Positions 38,811 through 47,568 of a stretch of DNA of 64,000 bases are shown piece after piece (within the stretch, counting starts at the first letter, position 1; every line of letters begins with the position of its first letter). The position numbers and the translations under genes were made by a program. The DNA is from Bin107 sp965221655 (lineage in GTDB: Bacteria; UBA8248): contig OZ244906.1 in NCBI GenBank assembly GCA_965221655.1, positions 1,612,001 through 1,676,000 of the forward strand, given 5' to 3'. The notes beneath the pieces were generated by a model. That model was given only the letters and a program-made list of their open reading frames with translations. It searched no databases and was not told the origin of the DNA.

Positions 38811-38875
38811 TTCTCGGGTTTTCCCGCGTTTTTCCGGGTTTTCCCGGGTTTTCCCAGGTTTATTTGCTTTTTTGC
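38811..38875 (+). repeat. Five-unit 10-bp repeat acting as terminator (copy B)
   Basis: Five 10-bp units (38811-38860) of consensus TTCCCGGGTT, then a T-rich tail (TATTTGCTTTTTTG). Adjacent units form CCCGGG-TTTT-CCCGGG hairpins. It starts 65 bases after the enoyl-CoA hydratase stop codon and runs in the sense direction, like copy A after gpsA. Confidence 0.8.
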
Positions 38876-39057
38876 ATTACGCTGCGCACGCGAACGAAAT
38901 CAAGCCGCGGCGAGTGTCGACGTCCTCCCCTTCCGGCGACGTCAGGGCGTCGCTCGACCGCAAAGATTCTCGCATCCGCGCTCGATGAGTTCGGCGAAAT
39001 CGCGCGCGTCGGAAAGCAGTTTCCGACTTGGCGTTTTTTCGTGCGCCTCGCGCGCCG
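38876..39057. other. Non-coding remainder of the 311-base gap before the DUF1330 gene
   Basis: No gene is supported. A perfect 8-bp hairpin GTCGGAAA/TTTCCGAC with loop GCAG (39008-39027) is followed on the plus strand, after TTGGCG, by six T. It could be a second, weaker plus-strand terminator facing the DUF1330 gene. Confidence 0.4.
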
Positions 39058-39345
39058 CTACCCCTCGTCGAAGGCGAGGAAGCTGATGTCCGCCGACTTG
39101 TTGCGGCCCGGAATGAGCGCCTGGTACTCATCGGAGTAATACCACTTGTCCACCGCCTCGTGGTCGGGGAACCTGATCAGGACGAACGTGCTCCTGTCGT
39201 GCTCGCCGGCGAGAGCCCGCGCGAACGAACCGCTCGTCACCACTTCTCCGCCGACCGAGGCGACTATCTTGAGTCCGTTCTCGGCGTAGTGGTTGAACCC
39301 CTCTTCGTCTTTGACCTCGATGTGCGCGACCACCAATACGCTCAT
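39058..39345 (-). CDS. DUF1330-family protein
   Basis: 95-residue dimeric alpha/beta-barrel type protein. The family pattern is seen: VLVVAHIEVKDEEGFNHYAE, GGEVVTSGSFARALAGEHDRSTFVLIRFPDHEAVDKWYYSDEYQALI. Members are widespread but without an assigned reaction. The frame is open upstream, but ATG 39345 has GGGAGGGGAGA directly in front and homology begins there. Confidence 0.88.
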   Translation of the reverse strand: MSVLVVAHIEVKDEEGFNHYAENGLKIVASVGGEVVTSGSFARALAGEHDRSTFVLIRFPDHEAVDKWYYSDEYQALIPGRNKSADISFLAFDEG

Positions 39346-39672
39346 GCTCTCCCCTCCCGGCATGGGGGCCGCCCGCCCAAGGCGCACGACCCGGGACCAA
39401 GAAAACCGAAGCGCCCGGTGCCTCTCGGCGCGGGCGCGCCGCCGAATTTGTGAAGCGTATGCTCCCAGCCTCCCACAGGCGCGTCTGCAAAGCAACGCCG
39501 CTCTCTGCGGCGCGGGCGCACCACGCTTTCCGCGACTGGCTGCAAGACGTCTTTTCGGGTATCATAACGGCAATCGCGAGAGGAACAAATTACCGTCCGG
39601 CCGCTTTCGCGCGGAGATTTCGGGCGCATGCGGCGCAGGTTTTCGTTTCCCGTTTTGAGGAGCCATACGACC

Positions 39673-40194
39673 ATGAACGGACGAAGTTTTTGGAAAATGC
39701 TGGTTGTCGTGGTGGCGGCGGGTGCTCTCCTCACAGGCTGTGCGGCAGAACAGATGGCGGGCAAGAAGAGTGCGGCCAGAGGCAAGAAGATGGAGAAAAG
39801 CAGCGGCGAGGACCCCGCCGTGGCCAAGCGCAAGAAGCTCATGCGCGGCATCGGCGCGGACATGAAGCGCCTGAGATCCGCCATGAAACAAGGCAGCGGA
39901 TGGGTGGTGGAAGAACAGGTGCGCCAGGCCGCGGGCGACATGTACAAGAAGTCCGCGAGAATCAAAAAGGCGTTCGCCAAGAACACCCTGGCCGGCAAGA
40001 CGACCTCCAGCCCCGCGATTTGGAAGGACAAGGCGCAGTTCGACATCCTGGCGGACGCCCTGGCCGCCAGCGCCGCCGTTCTGGCCCAAATCCACTACAA
40101 AGGCGGGCCCGAGGCCATCAAGAAGGCGGTGGGCCGCATTGGCATGCAATGCGGGAAATGCCATCGCTCCTTCCGCCAGAAGAAGAAACGCTAG
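39673..40194 (+). CDS. Cytochrome c' family protein, lipid-anchored
   Basis: 173 residues. The N-terminus is a lipoprotein signal with lipobox LTGC (Cys23). The rest is helical, and the single heme site CGKCH lies at 160-164, ten residues before the C-terminus, the hallmark of cytochrome c'/c-556. These bind NO or carry electrons in the periplasm. Most are soluble, so the lipid anchor is unusual. The tail RSFRQKKKR is basic. ATG 39673 follows GAGGAG by 11 bases. A strong terminator follows. Confidence 0.82.
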   Translation: MNGRSFWKMLVVVVAAGALLTGCAAEQMAGKKSAARGKKMEKSSGEDPAVAKRKKLMRGIGADMKRLRSAMKQGSGWVVEEQVRQAAGDMYKKSARIKKAFAKNTLAGKTTSSPAIWKDKAQFDILADALAASAAVLAQIHYKGGPEAIKKAVGRIGMQCGKCHRSFRQKKKR

Positions 40195-40215
40195 CGGCGC
40201 AACTCTTGGGATAAG

Positions 40216-40260
40216 AAACCCCCGGCCGCGTTTTTGCCGCATCTGCCGGGGGTTTCTTTT
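40216..40260 (+). terminator. Intrinsic terminator after the cytochrome c' gene, possibly bidirectional
   Basis: AAACCCCCGGC (40216-40226) pairs with GCCGGGGGTTT (40245-40255) over 11 bp, then CTTTT on the plus strand. On the minus strand it ends GGGTTTCTT, so it may also end the lhr transcript, whose stop codon is about 70 bases away. Confidence 0.75.
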
Positions 40261-40330
40261 GTGTAAACGGCGCAGGCAGGCTCACCCAGGCGCGAGCCTT
40301 CTGCGCGCGTTTTCTCCTTTGGGTGCGCCC

Positions 40331-43300
40331 CTACCCTCCCGAGCCGAGGCTCTCGTTTTCCAGACGCGCGCGCACCTCGCCCAAAGGGCCCGTGTCCGCC
40401 ACCAGCCCGTCGCGGTAGAGGACGACCTCGCGCGCGCGGGCAGACACCTTCGGCCCCGGCGTGAGCACGCCCGCGAGGTTCATAGGGTCGCTCGCGTGGA
40501 CGATGGTGGGCTTCCCCCGCGCCGGAATCCGCCGCACGGCGCGCAGTGCTTCGAGTGCTTCGGGAAGAGCAAACTGCTCGCCCATGAACCCCGAGACGAA
40601 GCGCCCCCCGCGAATCTCGCCCCTGGCCTCCAGGCGGCGGAAAACCCGCACCAGCTCGCGCCAGCGCGGAGCGGCGGCCTCGCGCACGACGAGCTCGCGC
40701 AGCACGACGCCGTATCGTTTGAGCAGTTGCCGCGCGTGTGCCTCGCGCCGGGCGTCCGCGTCGAGAACCGGGACGTCGCGCCCCCACAACGCCCAGCGGC
40801 CCACGGGCATGAAGCGCGCCTTCGCCTCGCGCGAGATGCTTCTCCCCCCCGGCAGGGCGCGCAGCCGCCGCCCACCCTTTCGCTTCTCGCGCGGGCTTGC
40901 GATCAGCGCGCGTAGACCCGCCACGCCGTCGCCGCTCACCAAACCGCGCGCGACCAGCTCCCAGAGCGCCTCTTCAATCTCGGTGCGCAGCCTGCCCGTC
41001 GCCGCAACGACGTCGGCGAGAAACGACGCCCCGCGCGCGGCCAGAAAGTCGAACACCTCGCGCGCGGGCCGCGAGATGTCCGGCGGCGCGGCGCAACCCT
41101 CCCCCTCCCGCGCTTCGAGAAACACCCCCACCTCCTCGCGCAGCAAAAACGCCAAAAGCGCGCGGCGCGTGGGCTGTGCACCGCGCTCGGCCCTTGCGTG
41201 CTCCGCACCGCCCTGGCCGGGGGGGTCTCCGGGCCGCAGCCGCCCCCAGGCCACCACGCCCGAGAGGCAAAGCCCCTCCAGGTCGGCGGGGTCGTAGTTT
41301 TTGATGCGCGCGGGAAGAATTTGCTCCTCCCAGGCGGGAGCGGGCAACTCGAGTCCCTGTAGCTGGCGAATCACCTCGAGCACCCCGTCGCGCCCATGCA
41401 GCATGCTGTCCTCGTGCACGTGCTGCCACCTGAGCAGGTAGCGGATGAACTCCGCCGCCGTGACGGGCTCTATCTCGCGCCTGAGCCTGCCCAGCGTCAA
41501 CCCGTGGATGCGGCTCAACAGGGCGCGGTCGCACCACTCGGTCGGGGCGTCGGGTGCAGTGCGCGCAAAGCGGCCCCGCAAAACGCTGCCCTCTCCCTCC
41601 AGGGAGGCCAACGCAATCCTGACGCCAGACACCTCCAGGCCGACGCGCGCGGCGAGCTCTTCTTCCGTCACGGGTCCCACGGCCTCCATCCAGCCGCGCA
41701 CGAGGGCGAGAGTCGCCTCCTCCTGCGTCGGGGCGCTTTCTCCCGCGCCGCGAACGCGAATCTCCGGGGGCGTGAGCACCACGCCGGGCATCGCCGCGCG
41801 CACCAGCGCCATGCGCTCCGCGGGAACGAAGCCCGCACGCGAACCACCCCCCGCACTCCAGGCTGCCTTGGCCACCCGGTTCTGGGTGCGCAGCGCGTCG
41901 AGCCACGCGGGCCAGGCATCCGCTGCCTCCTCTTCGGGCAGTAGGCACAAAGAACAGAGGGCGTCGTGCGCCTCTTCCGCGTCCCGGGGTGCGGGCCAGG
42001 CCTGTTCGCACACCTCGGCAATCGCCTCCGCGTCGAGTTGCGCGCCCTCGGCCCCCTCGGGCAAGGCGCGCCTGAGCGGCACGGCGCGCGAGCGGCGCTC
42101 CTCGAGCGGAGCGTCGTCGATGAAGGCGTAGGGGTTCGCGTTCAGTATCTCGTGCGACATGGGCGAGGGCGCGGGCGTCTCGACGCAGAAGGTTTCGACC
42201 TCTCCACTCTCCACGCTTTCGATGAGGGCGCGCAGACCCTCGATGTCCATCGCCTCGCTCAGGCAGTTTTCCACCGTCTCGTTCACCAGGGGATGGTCGG
42301 GCGGTTCTATCGGGCCGTGGTGGTTGTCCTGACAGGCGAGTTGGGCCGGGAACACGGCGGCGAGCAAATCCTCCGCGCGCATGCGCTGGATGGCGATGGG
42401 CACCTTCTTGCCGCCCGCGTGGCGGGGCAGGGCGAGGGCGCGCGTGGCGTTCCAGCGCCAGCGGTTGGTGAACATGGGCGACTGGAGGGCGGACTGGAGC
42501 ATGTCCTTTTTGAGCGAGGCCAGCCGCACGAAGCCGAAGATGGACGCGAGCGGAAAACTGTGCTGCGCGGAGAGCGAGAGCACGATGCCGTCGTCCGTCG
42601 CGGCGGCCTGCAGCTCAAAGTCGAAGGTGAGGCAAAAGCGTTTTCGCAAGGTGTGCCCCCACGCGCGGTTGATGCGCCCGCCGTAGGGGGAGTGAATGAC
42701 GAGCTGCATCCCGCCCGCTTCGTCGAAGAAGCGCTCGGTCACGAGCGCGCCCTGCGTGGGCACGCGCCCCAGCACGCGCACGGTCTCGACGACGTAGGCG
42801 AGCACCTGCGCGGCCCCCGCCGCGCACAACCCGCACTCCGCGCGCATCCAGGCGGCTGCCTCCTCCGGCGCGCCCGCCCGCTTTGCCGCCTCGGCGCGCA
42901 GGTCCGAGACGGCGCGGGAGAGTTCCGCCGTGCGCGCGGGCGCCTCCCCCAGCCAGAAGGGAATGCTCGGCGGAAGCCCCTTTGCGTCCTCCACGCGCAC
43001 CTTGTCGCGCTCCACGCGCTTTACTCGCCAGGAATGGTTGCCGAGCAGAAATATGTCGCCCGGGCTCGATTCCACCGCGAAGTCCTCGTTCACCTTGCCC
43101 ACGAACGTCTCCGCCGGGCCTTCGATTACGTCGTAGTCCGCCGTATCGGGAATCGCTCCGCCCGAGGTGATGGCGCACAGCCGCGCCCCGCGCCGGGGGC
43201 GCAGCAGGCCGTTCACCCGGTCGCGGTGCAGCCAGGCGGTGCGCCGCCCCCGGCTGGTGGAAACACCCTCGGCGAGCATCTCCACCACTTCGTCGAACTC

Positions 43301-44656
43301 CCGGCGCGGGAGGTCGGCGTAGGGCTGCGCCCGCCGGAGGAGCGCCCACAACTCCTCTTCTTCCACCTCTTCGCGCGCGGCGACCTCGGCCACGATCTGC
43401 TGGGCCATAACGTCCAGCGGCGCGCGGGGGAAGACGACGCGGTCCAGCTCCCCCGTGCGCACCCCGCGCACGGCGGCGGCGCTTTGCAAGAGTTCGTCGC
43501 GCGTGAGCGGAAAGACGATTCCCTTGGGCGTCGCCCCCTTCCAGTGGCCCGAGCGGCCCACCCGCTGGAGCAGGGAGGCGAGCGTCCTGGGTGCGCCCAG
43601 GTGGCAGACGAGCTCGACGTGGCCGATGTCGATGCCGAGTTCCAGCGACGCCGTGGCGACGATGGCCGAGAGCGCGCCTGATTTGAGCCTCTCCTCGGCG
43701 TCGAGCCGAATCTTGCGCGAGAGCGAGCCGTGGTGCGCCGCCACGCGGCCCTCCCCCAGGCGGGCGGTAAGCTGGTGGGCGACGCGCTCGGCGAGCCTGC
43801 GCGTGTGCACGAACACGATGGTCGTGCGGTGACGCTCGATATGGGCGGCGATGCGGTCGAACACCTCGCTCCAGTACTCGTGCGTGGCGATGGGGCCGAT
43901 TTCCTGATCGGCCACCTCGACGCAGAGCTCCATCTCGCGCCTGTGGCCCACGTCCACGACCGCGCAGGCGGGTGCGCCCTCCGCTCCGCGTCTGCCTGCG
44001 CCCACGAGCAGGCGCGCGACCTCACGGATAGGCTTTTGGGTCGCGCTCAGCCCGATGCGCTGAAGCGGTGCGCCGCAAAGCGCGTCGAGCCGCTCGAGCG
44101 AGAGCGCCAGGTGCGCGCCGCGCTTCTCGCCCGCCACGGCGTGTATCTCGTCCACCACCACCGTGCGCGCGGTCGCGAGCACCCTGCGGCTGCGCTCCGC
44201 GGTGAGCAGGATGTAGAACGACTCCGGCGTCGTCACCAGCACGTGGGGGGGCTGGCGCAGCATGAGCCTGCGTTCCGCCGCGGGGGTATCGCCCGAGCGC
44301 ACCGCTACTCTGATCTCGGGCAGGTCCACGCCCTGTTTTTTGGCGAGCGCGCGAATTTCGGCAAGCGGCGCCTGGAGGTTCTTCTGGATGTCGTTGCCCA
44401 GTGCCTTGAGCGGGGAGACGTAGACGAGGCGGCAGGCGTCCTCCAGCTCGCCGGCCAGGGCGTCGCGCACCAGCCCGTCGAGCGACCACAAGAAGGCGGC
44501 CAGCGTCTTGCCCGTGCCCGTGGGGGCGGCGATGAGCGTGTCGCGCCCGCAGGCAATCTCCGGCCAGCCCGCTTCCTGCGGTGCGCTCGGCGCACCGAAT
44601 TTTTGGGCGAACCAGCCCTCTATCAACGGATGGAAGGAATGCGCCGCGCTCATCAT
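40331..44656 (-). CDS. lhr: Large ATP-dependent helicase Lhr
   Basis: 1441-residue superfamily 2 helicase of the Lhr-L class. Walker A is APTGTGKT (44-51) and the DEIH box is near 166-172. Typical segments follow: IGLSATQKP, FVHTRRLAERVAHQL, SLELGIDIGHVELV and QRVGRSGH. The long C-terminal half contains the Lhr core and winged-helix domains plus the extra ~600 residues found only in long forms. Lhr acts in DNA repair and RNA-DNA hybrid unwinding. No exonuclease or ligase partner gene is adjacent. ATG 44656 has no ribosome site; a TAGAAT box ends seven bases before it. Confidence 0.96.
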   Translation of the reverse strand: MMSAAHSFHPLIEGWFAQKFGAPSAPQEAGWPEIACGRDTLIAAPTGTGKTLAAFLWSLDGLVRDALAGELEDACRLVYVSPLKALGNDIQKNLQAPLAEIRALAKKQGVDLPEIRVAVRSGDTPAAERRLMLRQPPHVLVTTPESFYILLTAERSRRVLATARTVVVDEIHAVAGEKRGAHLALSLERLDALCGAPLQRIGLSATQKPIREVARLLVGAGRRGAEGAPACAVVDVGHRREMELCVEVADQEIGPIATHEYWSEVFDRIAAHIERHRTTIVFVHTRRLAERVAHQLTARLGEGRVAAHHGSLSRKIRLDAEERLKSGALSAIVATASLELGIDIGHVELVCHLGAPRTLASLLQRVGRSGHWKGATPKGIVFPLTRDELLQSAAAVRGVRTGELDRVVFPRAPLDVMAQQIVAEVAAREEVEEEELWALLRRAQPYADLPRREFDEVVEMLAEGVSTSRGRRTAWLHRDRVNGLLRPRRGARLCAITSGGAIPDTADYDVIEGPAETFVGKVNEDFAVESSPGDIFLLGNHSWRVKRVERDKVRVEDAKGLPPSIPFWLGEAPARTAELSRAVSDLRAEAAKRAGAPEEAAAWMRAECGLCAAGAAQVLAYVVETVRVLGRVPTQGALVTERFFDEAGGMQLVIHSPYGGRINRAWGHTLRKRFCLTFDFELQAAATDDGIVLSLSAQHSFPLASIFGFVRLASLKKDMLQSALQSPMFTNRWRWNATRALALPRHAGGKKVPIAIQRMRAEDLLAAVFPAQLACQDNHHGPIEPPDHPLVNETVENCLSEAMDIEGLRALIESVESGEVETFCVETPAPSPMSHEILNANPYAFIDDAPLEERRSRAVPLRRALPEGAEGAQLDAEAIAEVCEQAWPAPRDAEEAHDALCSLCLLPEEEAADAWPAWLDALRTQNRVAKAAWSAGGGSRAGFVPAERMALVRAAMPGVVLTPPEIRVRGAGESAPTQEEATLALVRGWMEAVGPVTEEELAARVGLEVSGVRIALASLEGEGSVLRGRFARTAPDAPTEWCDRALLSRIHGLTLGRLRREIEPVTAAEFIRYLLRWQHVHEDSMLHGRDGVLEVIRQLQGLELPAPAWEEQILPARIKNYDPADLEGLCLSGVVAWGRLRPGDPPGQGGAEHARAERGAQPTRRALLAFLLREEVGVFLEAREGEGCAAPPDISRPAREVFDFLAARGASFLADVVAATGRLRTEIEEALWELVARGLVSGDGVAGLRALIASPREKRKGGRRLRALPGGRSISREAKARFMPVGRWALWGRDVPVLDADARREAHARQLLKRYGVVLRELVVREAAAPRWRELVRVFRRLEARGEIRGGRFVSGFMGEQFALPEALEALRAVRRIPARGKPTIVHASDPMNLAGVLTPGPKVSARAREVVLYRDGLVADTGPLGEVRARLENESLGSGG

Positions 44657-44662
44657 AAAGAC

Positions 44663-44668
44663 ATTCTA
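44663..44668 (-). promoter_or_regulatory. -10 box positioned for leaderless lhr transcription
   Basis: TAGAAT on the minus strand, then six bases, then ATG 44656. The predicted +1 is the A of the start codon. The -35 region is weak. Confidence 0.4.
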
Positions 44669-44755
44669 GCGCAGGTGGCCCCGGTTGTATCCACCCCGCG
44701 CAAAGCCCGCCTCAAGGTGCGGGCGGCGGCTCTGTGCCTCGCGCAGAGGCCCCCC

Positions 44756-45715
44756 TCACCCGCCGAGCGGGGTGCGGGTGCGTGCGAAAAATTCCTTGAT
44801 TTCGCCTTCCCTGCCCGCGAAGGACGCACGGCCCAACCCGAAGATGTGCCTGAGCTTTTCGGGGTCGGTCTCCATAAAATCCGTCGCGCAGGCCTGCTCG
44901 GTGAACCACTCATCGATGCGCACAACGCACACGTCGGGGAAGAGGAGGCTGCTTAAGGCTTCGGTCGTGCGCGCGTTCGTTCGGATGAGCCGCATGAAGG
45001 TGCGTATCGGGCGCACGAGCGAGACGAGCCTGCGCCACGGCCCGCGATGCGCCGGATATCCCCCCGTGCCGACGCTCAGCATCCGCACTTCTCCGCGCGG
45101 CACCCCGAGCGGCCCCAGGGCGTCGGCCAGAGCGAATAGTGCCGGGCTGCTCGCCGCGAAGCCGCCGTCGAGCATCGTGCGCACACCCTCTCCGGGAACG
45201 GCCACGCTCCTGGGCAGCAGGAAGGGAGACGCCGCGCAGGAGGCGACCACCGCGTCCGCCACACGCAGGCCGGCACCCGGCGCGAAGGCGGGCGCCTCGC
45301 GGTGGGCGTCGATAAAATCGCGCTTGAACACCACGGGGTGGTGGTCGCAGGTCGCGAGGATGCCCGTGTCCACCCGCAAAGATTCGAACGTGTGCGCGCC
45401 GTAGAGCTCTCGTGCGTGGCGGTCGAGTGCCGCGCTCTTGCCCCTGGCGGAGAGAGGACCCAGCACGGCGGGGGCGAGCGCGAAGTAGCGCCCGGCAATT
45501 TCTTCCACCGCCTCGCCGAGCCCGATCATCGAGGCGACGATGGAACCCGTGCTCGCCCCGTAGACCAGGTCGAACGCCTCGTGAAGCGGCCTGCCGAGGG
45601 CGCGCTCGACTTCGGCCAGCACGCCCAGGGTGTAGACACCGAGCGAACCCCCGCCGTCGAGCGAGAGGATGCGAAAGGGCCGGTTCGTCTCAGGTAGGGG
45701 CGTCTCGTTCGGCAT
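44756..45715 (-). CDS. Patatin-like phospholipase
   Basis: 319 residues with a full patatin active site: oxyanion LDGGGSLGVYTLG (19-31), nucleophile Ser55 in GASTGS, and Asp183 in the DGG motif (TMLDGGFAASSP). Predicted to hydrolyse acyl groups from phospholipids or related lipids, probably in the cytoplasm because no signal peptide is seen. No cyclase or other CBASS partner gene is adjacent, so a defence role is not suggested. ATG 45715 lacks a ribosome site; TAGAAT lies six bases upstream. Confidence 0.92.
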   Translation of the reverse strand: MPNETPLPETNRPFRILSLDGGGSLGVYTLGVLAEVERALGRPLHEAFDLVYGASTGSIVASMIGLGEAVEEIAGRYFALAPAVLGPLSARGKSAALDRHARELYGAHTFESLRVDTGILATCDHHPVVFKRDFIDAHREAPAFAPGAGLRVADAVVASCAASPFLLPRSVAVPGEGVRTMLDGGFAASSPALFALADALGPLGVPRGEVRMLSVGTGGYPAHRGPWRRLVSLVRPIRTFMRLIRTNARTTEALSSLLFPDVCVVRIDEWFTEQACATDFMETDPEKLRHIFGLGRASFAGREGEIKEFFARTRTPLGG

Positions 45716-45721
45716 GGAGGC

Positions 45722-45727
45722 ATTCTA
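45722..45727 (-). promoter_or_regulatory. -10 box positioned for leaderless patatin transcription
   Basis: TAGAAT, six bases (GCCTCC), then ATG 45715 on the minus strand: the same geometry as lhr and moaC. No convincing -35. Confidence 0.4.
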
Positions 45728-45816
45728 CACGAAAGGGCGGCGCGCCGCGTGGAGAGCCGGGCAGGGCCGCGCGTCGGCCGGGGCTTCCCGACTCAGGCGC
45801 CGGGGAGGGGACGCGC

Positions 45817-47532
45817 CTAATCCATCCGCACGTAGTCGTGGGCGCGGAAGGGGACGCCGAGCTCTTCCGTCGCCACCTTCTCGCAGGCCTCGATGTCGAT
45901 GAGGCCCGACATGCGCACCGCCGTCACCTCGACCTCAGGGATATAGCCGCGCGCGTGGCGCACGAATTCCTTGACGTGCGGGTAGGGATTTTCCACCTCT
46001 TTCGTCTTGCACACCTTCGCGTACGCCTCGGGGCTTTCGGCCTGGAGGCTCACCGATATCGCGTCCACCAGGCCCGCCAGTTCGGGCACCACGTTCCTGC
46101 CGTGCGTCTGGTTGGCGAGCCCGTTCGTGACGAGGCGCACGCGTTTCGCCCCCCTGCGCTTGAGCTCGCCCGCCACCTCTTTCACCACGTCGAGCCTGAG
46201 CGTGGGTTCGCCAAAGCCGCTGAACACCACCTCCTCGAAGCGCCCGGGGTCGCCCGCCGCCGCGAGCAGCTCCGCCGCGTCGGGTTCTTCCGCAAGAGCA
46301 AGGTTGTGACCCCTGTAGACGAAATCGCTCAAAAGCCCGCAGTAGAAGCACGCGTTCTGGCACCGGTTCGTCACGTTGAGATAAAGCGCCGCGCCCACCG
46401 GGTAGGCGACGCTGCCGCCCTCGCGCGCGGGTCCCACCCCGAAGAGGCGGCGCACGTTCTCGGTGGTGAGGCGCGTTACCTCATCGCTCCTCATCCCGTG
46501 GAGTTCGGCGAGCGTTTCCGCCACGCGGACGACGTAGGCCGGTTCGTTGCGTTTGCCGCGGTGCGGCGGGGGAGCGAGGTAGGGGCTGTCTGTTTCGAGC
46601 AGGATGCGCTCGAGCGGCACGCGCTCGAAGACTTCGCGCAACTCCTCTGAGCGCGAGAACGTAACGGCCCCGCCCGCGCCCAGGTGAAAGTCGATATCCA
46701 GAAACTTTTGCGCCTGCTCGAAATCGCCCGTGAAGCAGTGGATGACGCCGCCCGCGCGCCAGGCTTTCTCCTCGGTCAGGATTTCGTGGACGTCCTCGGT
46801 CGCTTCTCTGCAATGAACGACGATGGGCTTGCCCACCGCGATGGCCAGGCGAATTTGCTCCCGAAACCATTTGCGCTGCATTTTGGGCGGAGCGTTGTCG
46901 CGGTAGTAGTCGAGGCCTATCTCGCCGATAGCCACCACCTTGGGTTCGTCGCAGAGTTTGCGAATCTCTTTGAGGGCGCGCTCATCAGCAGTGCGCACGT
47001 CGCTCGGGTGCACGCCCACCGCCGCGTAAACGCCCGCGTAAGACGCCGTGAGGTCAACCGTCTTGCGGCTCGACTCGAGACAAGTGCCCATGGAGATGAC
47101 GTAGTGCACCCCCGCCTCGATGGCGCGCTCCACCACCCCCTGGCGATCGGGCGCGAACGCTTCGTCCACGAGGTGGGCGTGGGTATCCACCAGGACGGGC
47201 AGACCGTTCGTGTCGGGCAGGGCGGCGATGACGACGGGAGGTTTCGGCCTCGGTTTCGTCCGCTCCCTGCGATCGTTGCGCGAGCGGTTGCCCCCCCTGC
47301 CGCGCCCGGAACGCTTGCGTTTCGGATCGGCCTCCCGCGTTTCGTTGCTTTGCTCGCGCGGGGGCGAGCCGGCCTTCTCGGAGGATGCCTGTGCGTTTGC
47401 GGCCTCGGGGCGGTTCCCGCCCCTGCGGCCCCGTCTGCGCCTGCGGCGTCGGGAGCCGCCCGCTCTGTCCGGACGCTGCGAAGAACCCTCCCCGCCGGAC
47501 GCGCCCGCCCCTCCCTCGGGTGTTTCGTTCAC
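45817..47532 (-). CDS. TatD-family nuclease fused to a radical SAM domain
   Basis: 571 residues in three parts. Residues 1-110 are disordered and Arg/Gly-rich with poly-Arg clusters. A complete TatD metallohydrolase domain follows (about 112-372) with VDTHAHLVDEAF, AIGEIGLDYYRD, VVHCREA, HCFTG and LLETDSPYLAPPPHRGKRNEP. The last 190 residues (from about 377) form a radical SAM domain with the CX3CX2C cluster in NRCQNACFYCG (about 390-398). Radical SAM proteins linked to TatD are known, but their substrate is not. GTG 47532 with GGGAG upstream is preferred over TTG 47556. It follows metG by 36 bases. Confidence 0.93.
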   Translation of the reverse strand: MNETPEGGAGASGGEGSSQRPDRAGGSRRRRRRRGRRGGNRPEAANAQASSEKAGSPPREQSNETREADPKRKRSGRGRGGNRSRNDRRERTKPRPKPPVVIAALPDTNGLPVLVDTHAHLVDEAFAPDRQGVVERAIEAGVHYVISMGTCLESSRKTVDLTASYAGVYAAVGVHPSDVRTADERALKEIRKLCDEPKVVAIGEIGLDYYRDNAPPKMQRKWFREQIRLAIAVGKPIVVHCREATEDVHEILTEEKAWRAGGVIHCFTGDFEQAQKFLDIDFHLGAGGAVTFSRSEELREVFERVPLERILLETDSPYLAPPPHRGKRNEPAYVVRVAETLAELHGMRSDEVTRLTTENVRRLFGVGPAREGGSVAYPVGAALYLNVTNRCQNACFYCGLLSDFVYRGHNLALAEEPDAAELLAAAGDPGRFEEVVFSGFGEPTLRLDVVKEVAGELKRRGAKRVRLVTNGLANQTHGRNVVPELAGLVDAISVSLQAESPEAYAKVCKTKEVENPYPHVKEFVRHARGYIPEVEVTAVRMSGLIDIEACEKVATEELGVPFRAHDYVRMD

Positions 47533-47568
47533 GCAATAACTCCCATCCCCCCGCAAGGGGGCGTTCGC

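Noticed and set aside
44756..45715. CBASS-type defence effector (patatin)
   Set aside because: No nucleotide cyclase, ubiquitin-like or other defence gene is adjacent; neighbours are housekeeping genes.
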